From the NCBI RefSeq assembly GCF_041468085.1, contig NZ_CP121017.1:4499501-4563500 (forward strand): a DNA stretch of 64,000 bases, read 5' to 3'. Below are positions 62,385-64,000 of this stretch, piece after piece. A program made the position numbers and the translations under genes. Position 1 is the stretch's first letter; each line of letters begins with the position of its first letter. Under the pieces are notes generated by a model that had not been told where the DNA came from, did no database searches, and saw only the letters and a list, made by a program, of their open reading frames with translations. This DNA comes from Tistrella mobilis (GTDB taxonomy: Bacteria > Pseudomonadota > Alphaproteobacteria > Tistrellales > Tistrellaceae).

Positions 62385-62651
62385 TCAGTGGATCGTCGCC
62401 GGCACCATCTCGTGCTGCAGGATGGCGCCGATCGCAGAGGCGCTGTCGGCCATCACCGCCACGCGCTCACCGCTCGCGGAAAACACGCCGAACATCACAC
62501 CGCCGGCGGTGGTCACCGGTCGGACATAGGCCACCTGCTCAAGGCCAAGCGCCGCAAAGGCTTCGGGCGTCATCCGACGGATGGCAGCGCGCGCTGCCTC
62601 GGCGACATCGGCAGGGGAACGGGTCGTCTCTTCAAGGTTGAAGCGGGGCAT
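62385..62651 (-). CDS. DUF1150 family protein
   Basis: An 88-residue protein: FNLEETTRSPADVAEAARAAIRRMTPEAFAALGLEQVAYVRPV, then GVFSASGERVAVMADSASAIGAI. DUF1150 genes are found next to small heat-shock genes in Alphaproteobacteria, as here (hsp20 90 bp upstream, same strand). Function unknown; a stress or regulatory role is inferred from linkage. Confidence 0.85.
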   Translation of the reverse strand: MPRFNLEETTRSPADVAEAARAAIRRMTPEAFAALGLEQVAYVRPVTTAGGVMFGVFSASGERVAVMADSASAIGAILQHEMVPATIH

Positions 62652-62741
62652 GGGATCAGCCTCCTTCGTCCGCGGCCGTGCCGGGCACCGGATCGGTCGC
62701 CCTGTCGCCCGCGATGGGTCCACGTCTCTTCGGATGAAAGT

Positions 62742-63200
62742 TCAGCGCTCGTCGAGCAGGCTGCCCGACTGGCGTCCATCCGGCTGGGTCTTGCGGATGG
62801 AGATGGTCCGCACCGAGGATTGCGGCAGCGGTTGCTCCAGATCGATATGGAGCAGGCCGTTATCCAGCGAGGCATCCATCACCTGGATGCCGTCGGCAAG
62901 CAGGAAAGTGCGCTGGAACTGCCGGGCCGCGATACCGCGATGGATGAATTCCCGGCCGTCATTGGCGTCGTCGTGCTGCCGCCCGCGGATCACCAGCTGA
63001 TTGTCTTCCAGCGTGACCGTCAGGTCGTCCATGGTAAAACCTGCGACCGCAAGCGTGATGCGCAGCCGCCGCTCGCCAAGTTTCTCGATGTTGTAGGGCG
63101 GATACCCGTCCGAGCCGGTCTTGGCCAGACGGTCCAGCATGCGCTCCATGTGGTCGAAGCCCAGCATCATCGGGTGATTGAAAGCGGTGAACCGCGACAT
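62742..63200 (-). CDS. Hsp20/IbpA-type small heat-shock protein
   Basis: A 152-residue ATP-independent chaperone. After a short N-terminal arm (TAFNHPMMLGFDHMERMLDRL) comes the alpha-crystallin domain: YPPYNIEKLGERRLRITLAVAGFTMDDL, EDNQLVIRGRQ, EFIHRGIAARQFQRTFLLADGIQV and NGLLHIDLEQPLP. The C-terminal I-x-I anchor is ISIRKTQ. The start is at 63200, with an alternative ATG at 63209. A sigma-32-like promoter lies about 190 bp upstream. Confidence 0.93.
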   Translation of the reverse strand: MSRFTAFNHPMMLGFDHMERMLDRLAKTGSDGYPPYNIEKLGERRLRITLAVAGFTMDDLTVTLEDNQLVIRGRQHDDANDGREFIHRGIAARQFQRTFLLADGIQVMDASLDNGLLHIDLEQPLPQSSVRTISIRKTQPDGRQSGSLLDER

Positions 63201-63390
63201 CCCTGACATCTCCTCCGCGACAGACGAGCGAGATCCGGATCCGGCTGCCGTGGCGGCGACCTCCTTGGGGAGCATCCACCGCGCCCGGCCGGCGCGCCGG
63301 CAGGTCCGTCCGATGGCCGGTTCCGGCGGCGGCTCCGCCCACTGTCCGGGCCGGAGACGGCGTTCACCGGCCGTTCCTTCGGTTCTGTGG

Positions 63391-63419
63391 AGATAGGGAG
63401 GCGGGCCGGCACGTTCAAG
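63391..63419 (-). promoter_or_regulatory. Sigma-32 (RpoH)-type heat-shock promoter
   Basis: On the minus strand CTTGAA is followed after 15 bp by CCCTATCT, matching the RpoH consensus (CTTGAAA, then CCCCATnT) at nearly all positions. It points at hsp20 with a leader of about 185 nt that could hold a thermosensor. Confidence 0.7.
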
Positions 63420-63456
63420 ACCGCCCGGCGCCTCAACCTCAACGGCCCGGCACAAC

Positions 63457-63490
63457 GAAAAAGCCCGATGCAGAAGCACCGGGCTTTTTC
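63457..63490. terminator. Intrinsic terminator after tRNA-Ala
   Basis: A hairpin AAAAAGCCCG.../...CGGGCTTTTT, about 30 nt past the tRNA-Ala 3' end. A- and T-runs on both sides allow it to work in both directions and to insulate the tRNA from the hsp20 promoter. Confidence 0.85.
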
Positions 63491-63495
63491 GAAGA

Positions 63496-63571
<76 letters not shown>

Positions 63572-63669
63572 GAAACCTGTCTGACGTCGTTGGCTGCGTG
63601 TTGCCGGGCTTCCCCGGTTTCCGCTGCCGCGCGCCCTTTGGGGTGGCGCGCCGTGCGTCAGCGGAGCGG

Positions 63670-63698
63670 AACATAGTGGCCGCAGCCGGGCTTGGCAA
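63670..63698 (-). promoter_or_regulatory. Sigma-70-type promoter of tRNA-Ala
   Basis: On the minus strand TTGCCA and TATGTT are separated by 17 bp, matching the consensus at 5/6 and 4/6 positions. The start site would be about 90 nt upstream of the tRNA. Confidence 0.5.
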
Positions 63699-63796
63699 GC
63701 GGTTTTTTTCACGCCACCGTCATCTTCGACAACGGCCGCAGAAATCCCGTCGCAAGCCACTGGTTTTTCTGGAGAACCAGCCCTGAAACCGAAACC

Positions 63797-63820
63797 GGCG
63801 CCCCTTTTTCAAGGGGCGCC
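63797..63820 (-). terminator. Intrinsic terminator after FYDLN-type gene
   Basis: A perfect 10-bp stem GGCGCCCCTT/AAGGGGCGCC, 10 bp past the stop codon on the minus strand, followed by a GGTTTCGGTTTC tail. Confidence 0.65.
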
Positions 63821-63830
63821 GGTCGCGGGA

Positions 63831-64000
63831 TCAGTTCTCGTCGTCGTCGTCGCCGAGACGGACGTCACCGACGTCGTCGTCGCCCAGCTCCGAGGCATCC
63901 TCGATGCCGACATCATCCTCGTCGTCATCGTCGAAGGCTTCGTCGAAGCCTTCCTCGTCGACATCCTCCACCTCTGCCGGCACGACCTTGGCCTTGCGGG
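63831..64000 (-). CDS. TIGR02300/FYDLN-type acidic protein (C-terminal part)
   Basis: The last 56 codons of a gene running off the window edge. The visible part starts RKAKVVPAEVEDVDEEGFDE and ends VGDVRLGDDDDEN, with long Asp/Glu runs. This acidic tail, next to tRNA-Ala, matches the alphaproteobacterial TIGR02300 (FYDLN acid) family, but the diagnostic N-terminus is outside the window. Function unknown. Confidence 0.6.
   Translation of the reverse strand, partial: RKAKVVPAEVEDVDEEGFDEAFDDDDEDDVGIEDASELGDDDVGDVRLGDDDDEN

Noticed and set aside
63834-63960. CGTCGT trinucleotide repeat near the window end
   Set aside because: It is coding sequence for Asp/Glu runs in the acidic tail of the FYDLN-type protein, not an independent repeat element.

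Overview
The window is about 64 kb of very GC-rich, densely coded chromosome from an alphaproteobacterium, most likely a Rhodospirillales-type organism (Tistrella-like is a guess from gene content, not demonstrated). Pointers to Alphaproteobacteria are a membrane-anchored CycM-type cytochrome c, an IalB-family secreted protein, the Hsp20-DUF1150 pair, a TIGR02300/FYDLN-type acidic protein beside tRNA-Ala, a zf-CHCC protein and a Coq7-type hydroxylase. No rRNA, CRISPR array or prophage is visible. One ISAs1-family insertion sequence (10040-11238) and one low-GC patch next to tRNA-Arg (about 54.6-55.86 kb) are the clearest acquired segments.

Layout. 0-3 kb: Bax-inhibitor-like membrane protein, IalB-family protein, rlmN. 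3-6.2 kb: a tight pqqABCDE operon making the redox cofactor PQQ, with overlapping start/stop codons. 6.2-9.9 kb: MBL-fold hydrolase, glutathione transferase, membrane class III adenylate cyclase, small membrane protein. 10-12.2 kb: the IS, then a regulatory leader with two related short peptides and hairpins ahead of an IlvM-like ACT protein. 12.2-13.1 kb: gluQRS. 13.4-18.5 kb: a five-gene co-directional cassette (DRE-TIM aldolase, haem-oxygenase-fold oxidase/oxygenase of the PqqC superfamily, class IV aminotransferase, ATP-grasp ligase, RraA-like aldolase) that looks like a small amino-acid-derived metabolite pathway I cannot match to a known one. 18.6-22.2 kb: histidine kinase, HNH endonuclease, class I aminotransferase. 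22.2-23.8 kb: thiM-thiE behind a TPP riboswitch.

23.9-30.7 kb: coq7, dsbB, orphan TAXI binding protein, M17 aminopeptidase, secreted lipase-like hydrolase, ada. 30.8-36.4 kb: yejABEF peptide ABC importer. 36.5-42.5 kb: hisN, cycM, kdsB, pheA, an SMR efflux protein, an XRE-cupin regulator, a branched-chain aminotransferase. 42.8-47.8 kb: lipoprotein-export-like ABC pair (ATPase plus large FtsX permease), divergent SGNH esterase, CoxG-like protein with a His-rich linker. 47.9-53.9 kb: gamma carbonic anhydrase, CaiB CoA-transferase, HMG-CoA-lyase-like enzyme, LysR regulator, DUF427, alpha/beta hydrolase, HXXEE membrane protein. 54.1-55.9 kb: orphan antitoxin-like HTH protein, PD-(D/E)XK nuclease, tRNA-Arg. 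56-64 kb: ABC ATPase, zinc-finger protein, polA-alkA-osmC, a Nif11-like peptide precursor, DUF1150 and Hsp20 behind a sigma-32-like promoter, tRNA-Ala, and the C-terminus of the FYDLN-type protein.

The most novel-looking items are the 13.4-18.5 kb cassette, the tandem leader-peptide/hairpin array at 11.26-11.55 kb, and the orphan Nif11-type RiPP precursor at 62 kb.
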